Shown: positions 57,787-63,879 of the stretch, one piece after another | Position numbering within the stretch: position 1 is the first letter of the stretch | How the letters are laid out: the number at the start of each line of letters is the position of its first letter | Notes under the pieces: model-generated | What the model was told of the DNA's origin: nothing | Database searches by the model: none | Seen by the model: the letters and a program-made list of their open reading frames with translations, nothing else | Origin: a virus | Direction: 5' to 3' (one strand) | IMG/VR virus record: IMGVR_UViG_3300046477_000387 | Location: 1-64,000 of that record | DNA: 64,000 nt | Program-made: the position numbers and the translations under genes

Positions 57787-57972
57787 ATGAAGCACGCCCT
57801 GACCCTGAATCTGATGATCGTCGCTGCCGTTCTGCTGGCGATCGTCATTTCCCACAGTCCGGTGCCGCTTTTCGCACTGTTTATGCTTCGTGAACTCCCA
57901 TATGGGCTGCTGGTATCGCAAGCAGAGCCGGACGACGGTGAGCCGCGCATCGGATTTACCGCAGACGTGTAA
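57787..57972 (+). CDS. Small membrane protein
   Basis: A 61-residue protein with one N-terminal transmembrane helix (LTLNLMIVAAVLLAIVISHS) and a second hydrophobic stretch (VPLFALFMLRELPYGLLV), ending in an acidic tail. GGAG lies 6 bases before the ATG. Function unknown. Confidence 0.6.
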   Translation: MKHALTLNLMIVAAVLLAIVISHSPVPLFALFMLRELPYGLLVSQAEPDDGEPRIGFTADV

Positions 57973-58027
57973 GACCTGTAAGAGGCAGCAAGCCCGGCCA
58001 GCCGAAATGGCGCTTTCCCGTAAAATG

Positions 58028-58049
58028 GTGCCCCGTGTGGGCACTTTTT
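58028..58049 (+). terminator. Intrinsic terminator
   Basis: GTGCCC and GGGCAC pair around a 5-base loop and are followed by TTTTT on the plus strand. It closes the helicase/membrane protein unit. Confidence 0.85.
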
Positions 58050-58120
58050 GTTAGAAGAAAATTCTTCACGTCTAAACTTTACGTGCGAACTTTAATCACA
58101 CGTGCCGAGGAGCATTACAG

Positions 58121-58390
58121 ATGGAACCGGACAAGCAGACGCGCTACACCGTCGTTGTTGGCAAGCTCGCCCAGGCGCGGCTCGCTTCGATTGCCAAACA
58201 GTTCAAGATCAGTCAGGGCGCCGTGATGGAGGTCATGATCGAGAACGTGGACGTGCAGGCGCTTGAGGAGCAGTTCAAGGCCCGGCGCGAGCAGAAGGTC
58301 CAGAGTCGCGGCAGCAAGACGGAGCTGCTGGAGAAAATCAAGAAGCTCACCCCCGAGCAGCGCGCGTATCTGGAAAGCCTGGGCACGTAA
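58121..58390 (+). CDS. Ribbon-helix-helix-like DNA-binding protein
   Basis: An 89-residue protein. It has an N-terminal strand TRYTVVVGKLAQARLASIAK, then a helix QFKISQGAVMEVMIENV, consistent with a ribbon-helix-helix fold. The C-terminal half is Lys/Arg/Glu-rich helix. GAGGAG precedes the ATG at good distance. Its stop overlaps the SLOG start (TAATG), so it probably regulates or partners it. Confidence 0.68.
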   Translation: MEPDKQTRYTVVVGKLAQARLASIAKQFKISQGAVMEVMIENVDVQALEEQFKARREQKVQSRGSKTELLEKIKKLTPEQRAYLESLGT

Positions 58391-58818
58391 TGAGAGTCCT
58401 CGTTTGCGGCGGCCGCGACTTCGAAGACCAGTGCTTCACCGATTGGGCGCTCGATGCGATTCACGCACGGCGCCCAATTTCATTGGTGATCGAGGGAGGC
58501 GCACGCGGTGGCGACCGCTGCGCGCGTAACTGGGCAATCTCGCGCGGCATCCCATATCAGACCTACGAAGCAGACTGGAAGCGCTACAGGCACCGCGCCG
58601 GCCCGATCCGTAACCAGCAGATGCTCGATGAGGGCAAGCCCGACCTCACCGTCGCGCTGCCTGGCGGCAAGGGCACGACAGACATGGTGCTCAAGTCACG
58701 CGCGGGAGGTGTGCTCGTCAAGACACTGTGGCGCCTCCACGAACTCTACATGCGCTCCCGCACGAACTTGCGGAACAGGTTCTGCGGCACGCCCACCGCC
58801 ATCGCACACTGCGAGTAG
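58390..58818 (+). CDS. SLOG-family (YspA/DUF2493-like) nucleotide-binding protein
   Basis: A 142-residue Rossmann-like protein: MRVLVCGGRDFEDQ, then SLVIEGGARGGDRCARNWAI, then RNQQMLDEGKPDLTVALPGG with KGTTDM. This is the SLOG pattern; SLOG domains bind nucleotides or nucleotide-derived signals in several defence systems. No effector is fused to it. It could bind or process a signal nucleotide, which would fit the Acb2 and Tad2 sponges. The last 24 codons overlap the convergent lipoprotein gene. Confidence 0.78.
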   Translation: MRVLVCGGRDFEDQCFTDWALDAIHARRPISLVIEGGARGGDRCARNWAISRGIPYQTYEADWKRYRHRAGPIRNQQMLDEGKPDLTVALPGGKGTTDMVLKSRAGGVLVKTLWRLHELYMRSRTNLRNRFCGTPTAIAHCE

Positions 58819-59195
58819 TTCGGGCCCGGCTTGCCGTCCGTCCCATACATACCGCGGCACTGCCCGAACAGGCGGATCACCATCGTGTCGCCCACGGGCA
58901 TCTTCACTGCCTGGAAGCTCGCCAGCCCGTAGTCAACGGGTGCGAACGTGTCGATCGTCGTGTCATCGACCAGCCGCACCTTCATGCTGCTCTGCTGCTC
59001 GACATAGACCTTCGTGAGCGCCCACGCGCGGTCACAGACGTCTTTCCCTATGCACTTGACGGTGGCACGCTCCTGAGCCTGCTGCAGCTTGATCTCGAGG
59101 CTTTCATACGCGGCCCGGTCCTCGGCCTGCTGGGCCGCCGTCATGCAGCCGGTGAGTGCGAGCGCAGCGAGCCCGATGGCGATGGTGGTCTTCAT
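58746..59195 (-). CDS. Putative lipoprotein
   Basis: A 149-residue protein. Its signal peptide (MKTTIAIGLAALALTGCMTA) has a lipobox ALTGC, so the mature protein would start at Cys and be membrane-anchored. The mature part is helical, then mixed, with several Cys (VKCIGKDVCDRAW; FGQCRGMY). I start it at the ATG at 59195. It may be expressed from a prophage as a surface or superinfection-related protein; that is speculative. Confidence 0.7.
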   Translation of the reverse strand: MKTTIAIGLAALALTGCMTAAQQAEDRAAYESLEIKLQQAQERATVKCIGKDVCDRAWALTKVYVEQQSSMKVRLVDDTTIDTFAPVDYGLASFQAVKMPVGDTMVIRLFGQCRGMYGTDGKPGPNYSQCAMAVGVPQNLFRKFVRERM

Positions 59196-59326
59196 GGTGT
59201 CTTTCTCCCCGTTTTTTGACGGTCGGATTATAGACAGCCAGCGCGCCGAAATGTGTGATCTATAAGGAATGACCCACCAGCGACCCACCTATTGGGCGCG
59301 AGCGATTCGGGTGGCTGTCTATATTC

Positions 59327-59340
59327 AGTCAGTTATGACT
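59327..59340. promoter_or_regulatory. Operator before the NUMOD4/HNH gene
   Basis: AGTCAGTTATGACT, a perfect inverted repeat with a changed centre, ending 15 bases before the ATG at 59356. Confidence 0.75.
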
Positions 59341-59355
59341 GGATATGAGGGCGGC

Positions 59356-59871
59356 ATGATCGAAGAATGGCGGGATGTAGTGGGTTTTGAGGATCAGTAT
59401 CAGGTGTCCGACATGGGACGCTTAAAACGGGTGGCTCACGTGCGGGAAGGCAAACCTCTCACGGAAAAGCTGCTCAAGCTCACCCCTACAGGCGATGGAC
59501 ACCTTCAGGCCACGCTGAACGGGCGCAAGAGAACAGTGCATTCGCTCGTTCTTGAAGCGTTCGTCGGCCCTCGACCAGACGGCATGCAGGGGCGGCACCT
59601 GAACGATGTGCCGGGTGACAATTGGCTCGGTAATCTGGCATGGGGCACGCCGACCCAGAATGCGGCCGACCGTGATCGGAAGCACGGAGGCGCGAAGCGC
59701 GGCGACGTGCGCCGGAGGCTCGCGATAGCGGCAGAGCTCCGGGCTCGTGCAGATTGGACATACGCGGAGATGAGCGCGCTCGGTGAGCGGTTTGACGTGT
59801 GCGGCAAAACGGTGCGGCGGATTCGGCACGCTCTGCTCGACGGCAGATTGACGATTCCAGCGGCTGTATAA
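59356..59871 (+). CDS. NUMOD4/HNH homing endonuclease
   Basis: A 171-residue protein: the NUMOD4 start MIEEWRDVVGFEDQYQVSDM (then GRLKR), the HNH core TVHSLVLEAFVGPRPDGMQG (then RHLNDVPGDNWLGNLAWGTP), and a C-terminal helix-turn-helix. GAGGGCGGC precedes the ATG. A free-standing mobile gene, second of two HNH genes in this accessory segment. Confidence 0.88.
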   Translation: MIEEWRDVVGFEDQYQVSDMGRLKRVAHVREGKPLTEKLLKLTPTGDGHLQATLNGRKRTVHSLVLEAFVGPRPDGMQGRHLNDVPGDNWLGNLAWGTPTQNAADRDRKHGGAKRGDVRRRLAIAAELRARADWTYAEMSALGERFDVCGKTVRRIRHALLDGRLTIPAAV

Positions 59872-60010
59872 GGAGCCATGTCCCTGGCCGGCCTATTTCT
59901 ATAAGGATAGGTGTTGGCTGGTGGAAGTTAAGGAAGGCAGGGCCATCAGCAACATCGAAAATCTCTAGGATGTTGCACTCTCTCGTTAAACGAGAATCAC
60001 CCGCATTCAG
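59872..60010. other. Intergenic stretch between convergent genes
   Basis: No gene is seen. TCTCGT-TAA-ACGAGA at about 59981-59995 is a short hairpin that may help terminate one of the convergent genes. Nothing else stands out. Confidence 0.4.
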
Positions 60011-60175
60011 TCAGCGGCCAACCGCGCCCACAACCGCATTGCGTGTCGTGCGGTTCGCAATGCGTTGACAGTCACGCGAGACCGCCTGTAACGCGCTATC
60101 GCGTGCGTATGAGTAGAGACACAAGAGACCACATGCAATCAGCAACAGAGACACAATCAGCAACAGATGCAGCAT
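60011..60175 (-). CDS. Small membrane protein beside parS
   Basis: A 54-residue protein with a single N-terminal transmembrane helix containing Cys (MLHLLLIVSLLLIACGLLCL) and a basic tail (RDCQRIANRTTRNAVVGAVG). GAGGGGG precedes the ATG at good spacing. The parS/operator element lies immediately upstream, so its promoter may overlap that element. Function unknown. Confidence 0.55.
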   Translation of the reverse strand: MLHLLLIVSLLLIACGLLCLYSYARDSALQAVSRDCQRIANRTTRNAVVGAVGR

Positions 60176-60193
60176 ACCAACCCCCTCAAAGAG

Positions 60194-60223
60194 AACTGAC
60201 TGTTTCACGTGAAACAGTCAGTT
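60194..60223. other. parS: parS-type centromere palindrome
   Basis: The 16 bp TGTTTCACGTGAAACA at 60201-60216 are identical to the chromosomal ParB-binding consensus. The symmetry extends 7 bp on each side (AACTGAC and GTCAGTT) to a perfect 30-bp palindrome. The right arm is also the left half of the operator at 60216-60229. Neither ParB-like protein in the window has the HTH expected of a parS reader, so host ParB is the likely ligand. Confidence 0.85.
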
Positions 60224-60229
60224 TTGACT
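60216..60229. promoter_or_regulatory. Operator fused to parS
   Basis: A perfect AGTCAGTTTTGACT whose first bases are part of the extended parS palindrome. Confidence 0.88.
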
Positions 60230-60237
60230 ATCGCACG

Positions 60238-61164
60238 TTACACAGTAAAGAGCGCTTGAACCTTCTTAGCTGCGCTCGAATCAGTCAGCGTGATCGAGTC
60301 GTCTTTTCGACCTTTGATGACATTGCAAATATTCATAAAGCGCAACATCTGACGCGTGCTCGATGCTTGTGTGCTCGCGGTTGACGGTTCGCACATTTTG
60401 AAGCTGCGGACCGCTTCAGTTTGCATATCTTCGCTAAATACGACTTTGTTCGAAAGCGAGATCTGCGAACCGCGATTCGAGAGCGCTTGCAGCTTGACGA
60501 GATTACGCAGAATCGCGACCGTGTAACCGTCAAACACTGACGTCATACCGCAAGCGAGAGCAAAAACCGCTTTGCGGATTTTTTGCGCTGCATAAATCGC
60601 AACGTAGTCATGCGCGCGAGAATCGAAAATCGCATACTGTTTAGCGAGCGCTTCGAAGTCGACTTCGAGTTCAATACAGCGTTCGATAGCAATCAGCGCA
60701 TTACGACCGCTCAGCGCGCTAAGCTCTGCACTCATGTTCTTTTTGAAGTTTGCAGACGGTGCGTTATCAATGCGCGTTTTGATCGATTCGAGAATCAGCG
60801 CTTGCATGCGAACCGACTTGTCGCGGTTCGTTTCAGCGCTTTCGATTGTCGGTGCAGCGCTTTCGTTAGACGGTGCAGCGCTTTCGTTAGACGGTGCAGC
60901 GCTTTCGATTGTCGGTGCAGCGCTTTCGTTAGACGGTGCAGCGCTTTCGTTAGACGGTGCAGCGCTTTCGATTGTCGGTTCGACTGCGCAAAATTCATCA
61001 TACGCTGCTTTGTCTGCTGCTTCTTTCTCTGCTGCTGCTTTCTCTGCTGCTGCTGCGCGAACAGCGTCGTTAGCTTTGCGCGACGCTTTGCGCTTTGCTT
61101 CTTTCGACGCTGCTTTAGCTGCTGCGTTCAAGTCGTTCGTGAGTGCGTTCGTTTGTGCGTTCAT
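60238..61164 (-). CDS. Protein of unknown function with heptapeptide repeats
   Basis: A 308-residue protein. The first about 55 residues are Ala/Lys-rich coil. Then seven tandem 7-residue units of the form SNESAAP or TIESAAP follow, encoded by 21-bp DNA repeats between about 60836 and 60980. The C-terminal about 190 residues are a helical domain (IAIERCIELEVDFEALAKQY; DYVAIYAAQKIRKAVFALAC) that I do not recognise. Lys is mostly AAA and Glu GAA, and the gene is less GC-rich than its neighbours, suggesting recent transfer or selection for high expression. Operator 61206 lies upstream and parS downstream. Confidence 0.7.
   Translation of the reverse strand: MNAQTNALTNDLNAAAKAASKEAKRKASRKANDAVRAAAAEKAAAEKEAADKAAYDEFCAVEPTIESAAPSNESAAPSNESAAPTIESAAPSNESAAPSNESAAPTIESAETNRDKSVRMQALILESIKTRIDNAPSANFKKNMSAELSALSGRNALIAIERCIELEVDFEALAKQYAIFDSRAHDYVAIYAAQKIRKAVFALACGMTSVFDGYTVAILRNLVKLQALSNRGSQISLSNKVVFSEDMQTEAVRSFKMCEPSTASTQASSTRQMLRFMNICNVIKGRKDDSITLTDSSAAKKVQALFTV
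60836..60980. repeat. Tandem 21-bp coding repeats
   Basis: Units GCGCTTTCGTTAGACGGTGCA and GCGCTTTCGATTGTCGGTGCA differ by four bases and alternate in a 1-2-1-2-1 pattern over seven copies. Copy number is likely to vary by slippage. Confidence 0.85.
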
Positions 61165-61205
61165 TTTGTAGACTCGTATGTGTGCGTTGTGTTTCACGGT
61201 CAGAC

Positions 61206-61219
61206 AGTCAGTTCTTACT
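61206..61219. promoter_or_regulatory. Operator before the repeat-protein gene
   Basis: AGTCAGTTCTTACT inside a longer AGACAGT...ACTGTCT symmetry; a half parS sequence (TGTTTCACGG) lies a few bases away. Confidence 0.72.
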
Positions 61220-61383
61220 GTCTGTCTCGCTACAACGTTGCAGCGAGTAACGACAGTATGAACCGGGTCTGCAATGCGTGCAACAAGTTTTTACACGTAT
61301 TTTAGAATTACACGTTTTGTTGTTTTCATGCAAAACTGCTTGACACGTCTTTATTGACGTGATCGACAACGCTCAACGAGGGT

Positions 61384-61440
61384 GAGGATCATTCGCGCTT
61401 GAGGACGATTCGCATTTGCTTTTGAGGACGCTTCTCATTC
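61384..61440. repeat. Three iteron-like direct repeats
   Basis: GAGGATCATTCGCGCTT, GAGGACGATTCGCATTT and GAGGACGCTTCTCATTC follow one another at 17- and 23-base intervals, directly before the palindrome at 61449. Confidence 0.5.
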
Positions 61441-61448
61441 AGGGGCAG

Positions 61449-61467
61449 GATGAGAATCGTTCTCATC
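61449..61467. promoter_or_regulatory. Fur-box-like palindrome
   Basis: GATGAGAATCGTTCTCATC has perfect 8-bp arms. It resembles the 7-1-7 Fur consensus TGATAATNATTATCA, but with G/C changes. Binding by host Fur is only a possibility. Confidence 0.4.
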
Positions 61468-61505
61468 GGCGCTAGGCGCAGGGCGCGCAAGCGTAGCACG
61501 AACGC

Positions 61506-61567
61506 CCTAGGTGACTCCACGGGAACCGCCTTGAAAGTTCCAAGGGTGTGCCGGGCGCGGCTCCCGT
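61506..61567. repeat. Repeated structured element, copy 1
   Basis: Runs from CCTAGG to CTCCCGT. ACGGGAACCG and CGGCTCCCGT form a 10-bp stem (61519-61567) with one mismatch on the plus strand that becomes a G-U pair in minus-strand RNA. An inner CCTTG/CAAGG hairpin lies in its loop. Confidence 0.6.
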
Positions 61568-61580
61568 CCTAGGGCAGCGG

Positions 61581-61642
61581 CCTAGGCTTCAACCACGGCA
61601 CCGCCTTTAAAGCTCCATAAGTGTGTCGGCGACCTCTCCCGT
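61581..61642. repeat. Repeated structured element, copy 2
   Basis: Starts 75 bp after copy 1 and again runs CCTAGG, CCGCCTTTAAAGCTCCA, TAAGTGTGTCGGCGAC, CTCCCGT. Its right part makes a different 11-bp hairpin, GTGTCGGCGAC with GTTGCCGACAC (61623-61651). Confidence 0.6.
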
Positions 61643-61673
61643 TGCCGACACCCTCAAAACCTCTCACCCACCC

Positions 61674-61868
61674 TCAATACGCCTCCATCACTCCGAGCCG
61701 GCCGTGCGTGCGGATCTGGCTGCGCAGGTGGCGGATCTCGGCCTCCTCCTGCTGCATCTCCAGCCAGTCGATCAACTGGTGCGGGCGCATCGCCCTGTAT
61801 TGCGTGGTCGAAGGCTCAGCGGCTTCGGTGGTGACTTCGATGGGGCGGACGTTCAGGTTGGTGGTCAT
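61674..61868 (-). CDS. Small protein of unknown function
   Basis: A 64-residue charged, helical protein (PHQLIDWLEMQQEEAEIRHL). Its ATG directly abuts operator 61869-61882 with no room for a ribosome-binding site, as for the endolysin. Last gene of the small leftward cluster. Confidence 0.55.
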   Translation of the reverse strand: MTTNLNVRPIEVTTEAAEPSTTQYRAMRPHQLIDWLEMQQEEAEIRHLRSQIRTHGRLGVMEAY

Positions 61869-61882
61869 ATTCAGTTTTGACT
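61869..61882. promoter_or_regulatory. Operator abutting a start codon
   Basis: ATTCAGTTTTGACT (13 of 14 matches) ends at the base before the minus-strand ATG at 61868. Confidence 0.75.
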
Positions 61883-61901
61883 GTTGTGGTTGGAACGAAA
61901 A

Positions 61902-62039
61902 TTAACGGGTGGCCATGCGGTAGATGGAGCTCGCAGTCCGGTAGGCTTCACGGGGCTCGGCACCGGCCCGGCGGGCGCCAAGATACGCGTCGCGCTCAAT
62001 GGGTCGCAGGGCACGGAAGGCAGCGGCGAGGGCTCTCAT
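61902..62039 (-). CDS. Small basic protein
   Basis: A 45-residue Ala/Arg-rich peptide (MRALAAAFRALRPIERDAYL). It overlaps the upstream membrane-protein gene by 4 bp (ATGA), with GGAGAG before the ATG. Coding seems likely from this coupling; function unknown. Confidence 0.5.
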   Translation of the reverse strand: MRALAAAFRALRPIERDAYLGARRAGAEPREAYRTASSIYRMATR

Positions 62040-62185
62040 GCGTGCTCTCCCGGTGCGTTACCCTGCAGACGCTTGATGACCCAGAGCAGTCCGTCGATGG
62101 CCTTCACCCACGCGAAGACGATCAGGCCCGCGGTGACTGCGAGAAGAAGGATCGCGCAGATCCATTGCAGAAGTTCGGAGTTCAT
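62036..62185 (-). CDS. Small membrane protein
   Basis: A 49-residue protein with one long transmembrane helix (LLQWICAILLLAVTAGLIVF) and a basic C-terminus. It starts within two bases of the stop of the preceding gene, so it is probably co-translated with it. Confidence 0.55.
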   Translation of the reverse strand: MNSELLQWICAILLLAVTAGLIVFAWVKAIDGLLWVIKRLQGNAPGEHA

Positions 62186-62186
62186 G

Positions 62187-62522
62187 TCAGTTGGCGATGA
62201 ATTGGGGAGCGACGTGGGCTTCTTCGTCGAGGTGGTTGCAGTCGAAATACAGACCGCGCATGCAGGCGGCATTGCAGGGATCAACGTTTCCGCTTGGCTC
62301 GGAACGGGCGATCTCCCACACCGTGGCGGTGTCGGCGGAACCGAAGGTGCGTTGTTCGAGGGCGACGAACTGCTCGTGCGCTGCGTCGTAGACAACGGCG
62401 TAGTTGGCAAAACCGGACGACAGAAAGAGGAAGCACTGATCGTCGAACACGCAGGGCTTCTTGCGGGTCTCGGCGTAGAAGTCGGACAGGTTCGTGATCG
62501 GCAGCGTCGTCGGTGTTTTCAT
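62187..62522 (-). CDS. Protein of unknown function
   Basis: A 111-residue protein with several Cys and aromatic residues (YAETRKKPCVFDDQCFLFLS; CNAACMRGLYFDCNH). I start it at MKTPTTLPI; the longer form would run close to the operator. No family recognised. Confidence 0.55.
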   Translation of the reverse strand: MKTPTTLPITNLSDFYAETRKKPCVFDDQCFLFLSSGFANYAVVYDAAHEQFVALEQRTFGSADTATVWEIARSEPSGNVDPCNAACMRGLYFDCNHLDEEAHVAPQFIAN

Positions 62523-62562
62523 TTCGTTTCTCGGTGTCGCTGCACGTCGCAGCAATTACATT

Positions 62563-62576
62563 ATTCAGTTTTGACT
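62563..62576. promoter_or_regulatory. Operator before the 111-residue gene
   Basis: ATTCAGTTTTGACT, the same variant as at 61869. TAATGT-type -10 candidates follow on the minus strand. Confidence 0.72.
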
Positions 62577-62732
62577 GTGGCTTTATGCTGGGAATCGTCA
62601 CTTCCGCAGCGGTTTCCTCTCCTCACCCTCGGGGCCGCCTAGGCTTTTCTCCTACGCCGACCAGGCAACGGGAGTGGATTCTTCCCACGGGCTCTTTCCG
62701 ACCCGGCCTAGGGCTTATCCCTCGGCGTAACC

Positions 62733-62793
62733 CCTAGGGCGAAACGGGCAGCGGGCTTCAAAATTGGGTAAGTGTGTCGGCGACGGCGCCCGT
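62733..62793. repeat. Repeated structured element, copy 3
   Basis: CCTAGG, then ACGGGCAGCG, TAAGTGTGTCGGCGAC and CGGCGCCCGT. The outer stem pairs ACGGGC with GCCCGT, where copy 1 has ACGGGA with TCCCGT, a compensating change. Confidence 0.6.
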
Positions 62794-63061
62794 TTCAGTT
62801 ACAGCCTCACGCGCACGCACGCAGGGTTTTAAAGGTTTTGAATGATGGCTCCGATGAGGAACCCTGAGGAGAAGAATAAGCCCCCAAACCCCCACGCCCC
62901 TATACTTCAGGTGGGAGGTTTGAGGTCTCATTCCACTCATCAGGAAACCCACCGGAGCGTGTCCGCGTATGGCAACCCAACAGGCAAGAACAAGCCCCCA
63001 GAAAAGAAGCTACTCCCCGAACCGGTGGATTGGCACGGGCAAACAATATGGGGTGGATGAT

Positions 63062-63075
63062 AGTCAGTAGTGACT
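63062..63075. promoter_or_regulatory. Operator palindrome, variant centre
   Basis: AGTCAGTAGTGACT, perfect 5-bp arms. Nearest genes end on either side, so the controlled unit is unclear. Confidence 0.65.
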
Positions 63076-63207
63076 GAGTATGTCAAGGGAGTTTGGGAGG
63101 TGATGTGTAAGTGTTGGGTGGCGGGGCGACGTTTTGAAGCCTATATAGCCATCCCACACCTGGACCCGGTCCCGCTTCCCGCAACCTGCACTTCCCCGGC
63201 CTCCCAC

Positions 63208-63477
63208 CTACCAACCTCCTGATCCCGAATACCCCTTAGGCGTGTCGAGAGCCGGCTCCTTGTCTCCTTCCCTTATGAGCGATCTGTCGAACGGCTCGAA
63301 GGTGGTGCCGACGATCATCTCGTCCGTCCAGTCTCGGTCTTCCAGTCCCGTGTCTCTGCGGAAGTCTGCGTCTCTTACCCAGCCTGGGGTCCATCCTTTC
63401 CTGCCGGTGTGCCATTCGACGCGGAACCATTCGTCGTTGTGTCTGGCCGTTACCTTGATCGTCGCGTGCGTCACCAC
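63208..63477 (-). CDS. Small protein, paralogue of its upstream neighbour
   Basis: An 89-residue protein (ATIKVTARHNDEWFRVEWHT; GWVRDADFRRDTGL; MIVGTTFEPFDRSLIRE). It aligns along its length with the 63471-63746 product, so the two arose by tandem duplication. Start overlaps the neighbour. Function unknown. Confidence 0.6.
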   Translation of the reverse strand: MVTHATIKVTARHNDEWFRVEWHTGRKGWTPGWVRDADFRRDTGLEDRDWTDEMIVGTTFEPFDRSLIREGDKEPALDTPKGYSGSGGW

Positions 63478-63746
63478 GCGTCTCCATATCCCACAGGTGC
63501 GTCCCTCTCCGGGTTGACGATCCTCTTAGTGATGGCCCGCTCCTTGATCCTGTCTCGTGGGAAGCCACTCCGGTCCTCTCCCACAAGCCATTCAATCTTG
63601 GAGTGCGGACTCATCCCATACACGTCGCAAAAGTCTTGGATCAGCACGTAGCCTCGCTTGGCCGGCGCGCCAACGATTCCCGTCTCGCTGAACTCCACCG
63701 CAAGCCAGTCCTCGTCCAGAACCCGCTCGATCTTGATCCTTGCCAT
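63471..63746 (-). CDS. Small protein, paralogue of its downstream neighbour
   Basis: A 91-residue protein (ARIKIERVLDEDWLAVEFSE; GYVLIQDFCDVYGM; LVGEDRSGFPRDRIKE). The ATG at 63746 follows AGGAAACAGTA; a longer in-frame form is unlikely. Upstream lies a copy of the second conserved element with inverted TTGGGC motifs. Confidence 0.6.
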   Translation of the reverse strand: MARIKIERVLDEDWLAVEFSETGIVGAPAKRGYVLIQDFCDVYGMSPHSKIEWLVGEDRSGFPRDRIKERAITKRIVNPERDAPVGYGDAW

Positions 63747-63847
63747 TACTGTTTCCTGGGTTGGGCTCTTGGGTCCGAAGTTGGGCTCCCAAGCTGCTCC
63801 CGTATAGTCTTTAATAACTACTTCTCTTACATACTTCTCTTTCTTTA

Positions 63848-63872
63848 CCGGAAGCGGCTTGGGCGCCCAAGT
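63848..63872 (-). promoter_or_regulatory. Second conserved upstream element, copy 3
   Basis: ACTTGGGCGCCCAAGCCGCT followed by TCCGG on the minus strand; TTATTAAAGA follows (63808-63817). A partly inverted copy (GTTGGGCTCCCAAGC) lies at 63778-63792. Confidence 0.45.
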
Positions 63873-63879
63873 TGGGCTT

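Larger units (their letters stand above)
61165..61673. other. Gene-free region with operator, repeats and hairpins
   Basis: About 510 bp without a convincing gene. In order it holds: half a parS (TGTTTCACGG) beside operator 61206; an AT-rich stretch (61280-61350); three GAGGA(T/C)-type direct repeats (61384, 61401, 61424); a Fur-box-like palindrome (61449-61467); and two tandem copies of a hairpin-forming element (61506-61567 and 61581-61642). It could be a replication origin or a regulatory RNA region; no test is possible here. Confidence 0.55.
62523..63207. other. Long region without a convincing gene
   Basis: About 685 bp. It holds operator 62563, a third copy of the structured element (62733-62793), several further CCTAGG motifs (62638, 62707), and operator 63062. 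A plus-strand frame at 62842-63060 could encode a 72-residue Lys/Pro-rich peptide with two KNKPP motifs, but composition and an only modest ribosome-binding site leave it doubtful. Confidence 0.5.

Noticed and set aside
60836-60980. CRISPR array
   Set aside because: Units are contiguous 21-bp coding repeats in frame with no spacers.
62842-63060. 72-residue Lys/Pro-rich plus-strand protein
   Set aside because: Low-complexity composition, weak start context and no operon partner; mentioned only in the regional entry.
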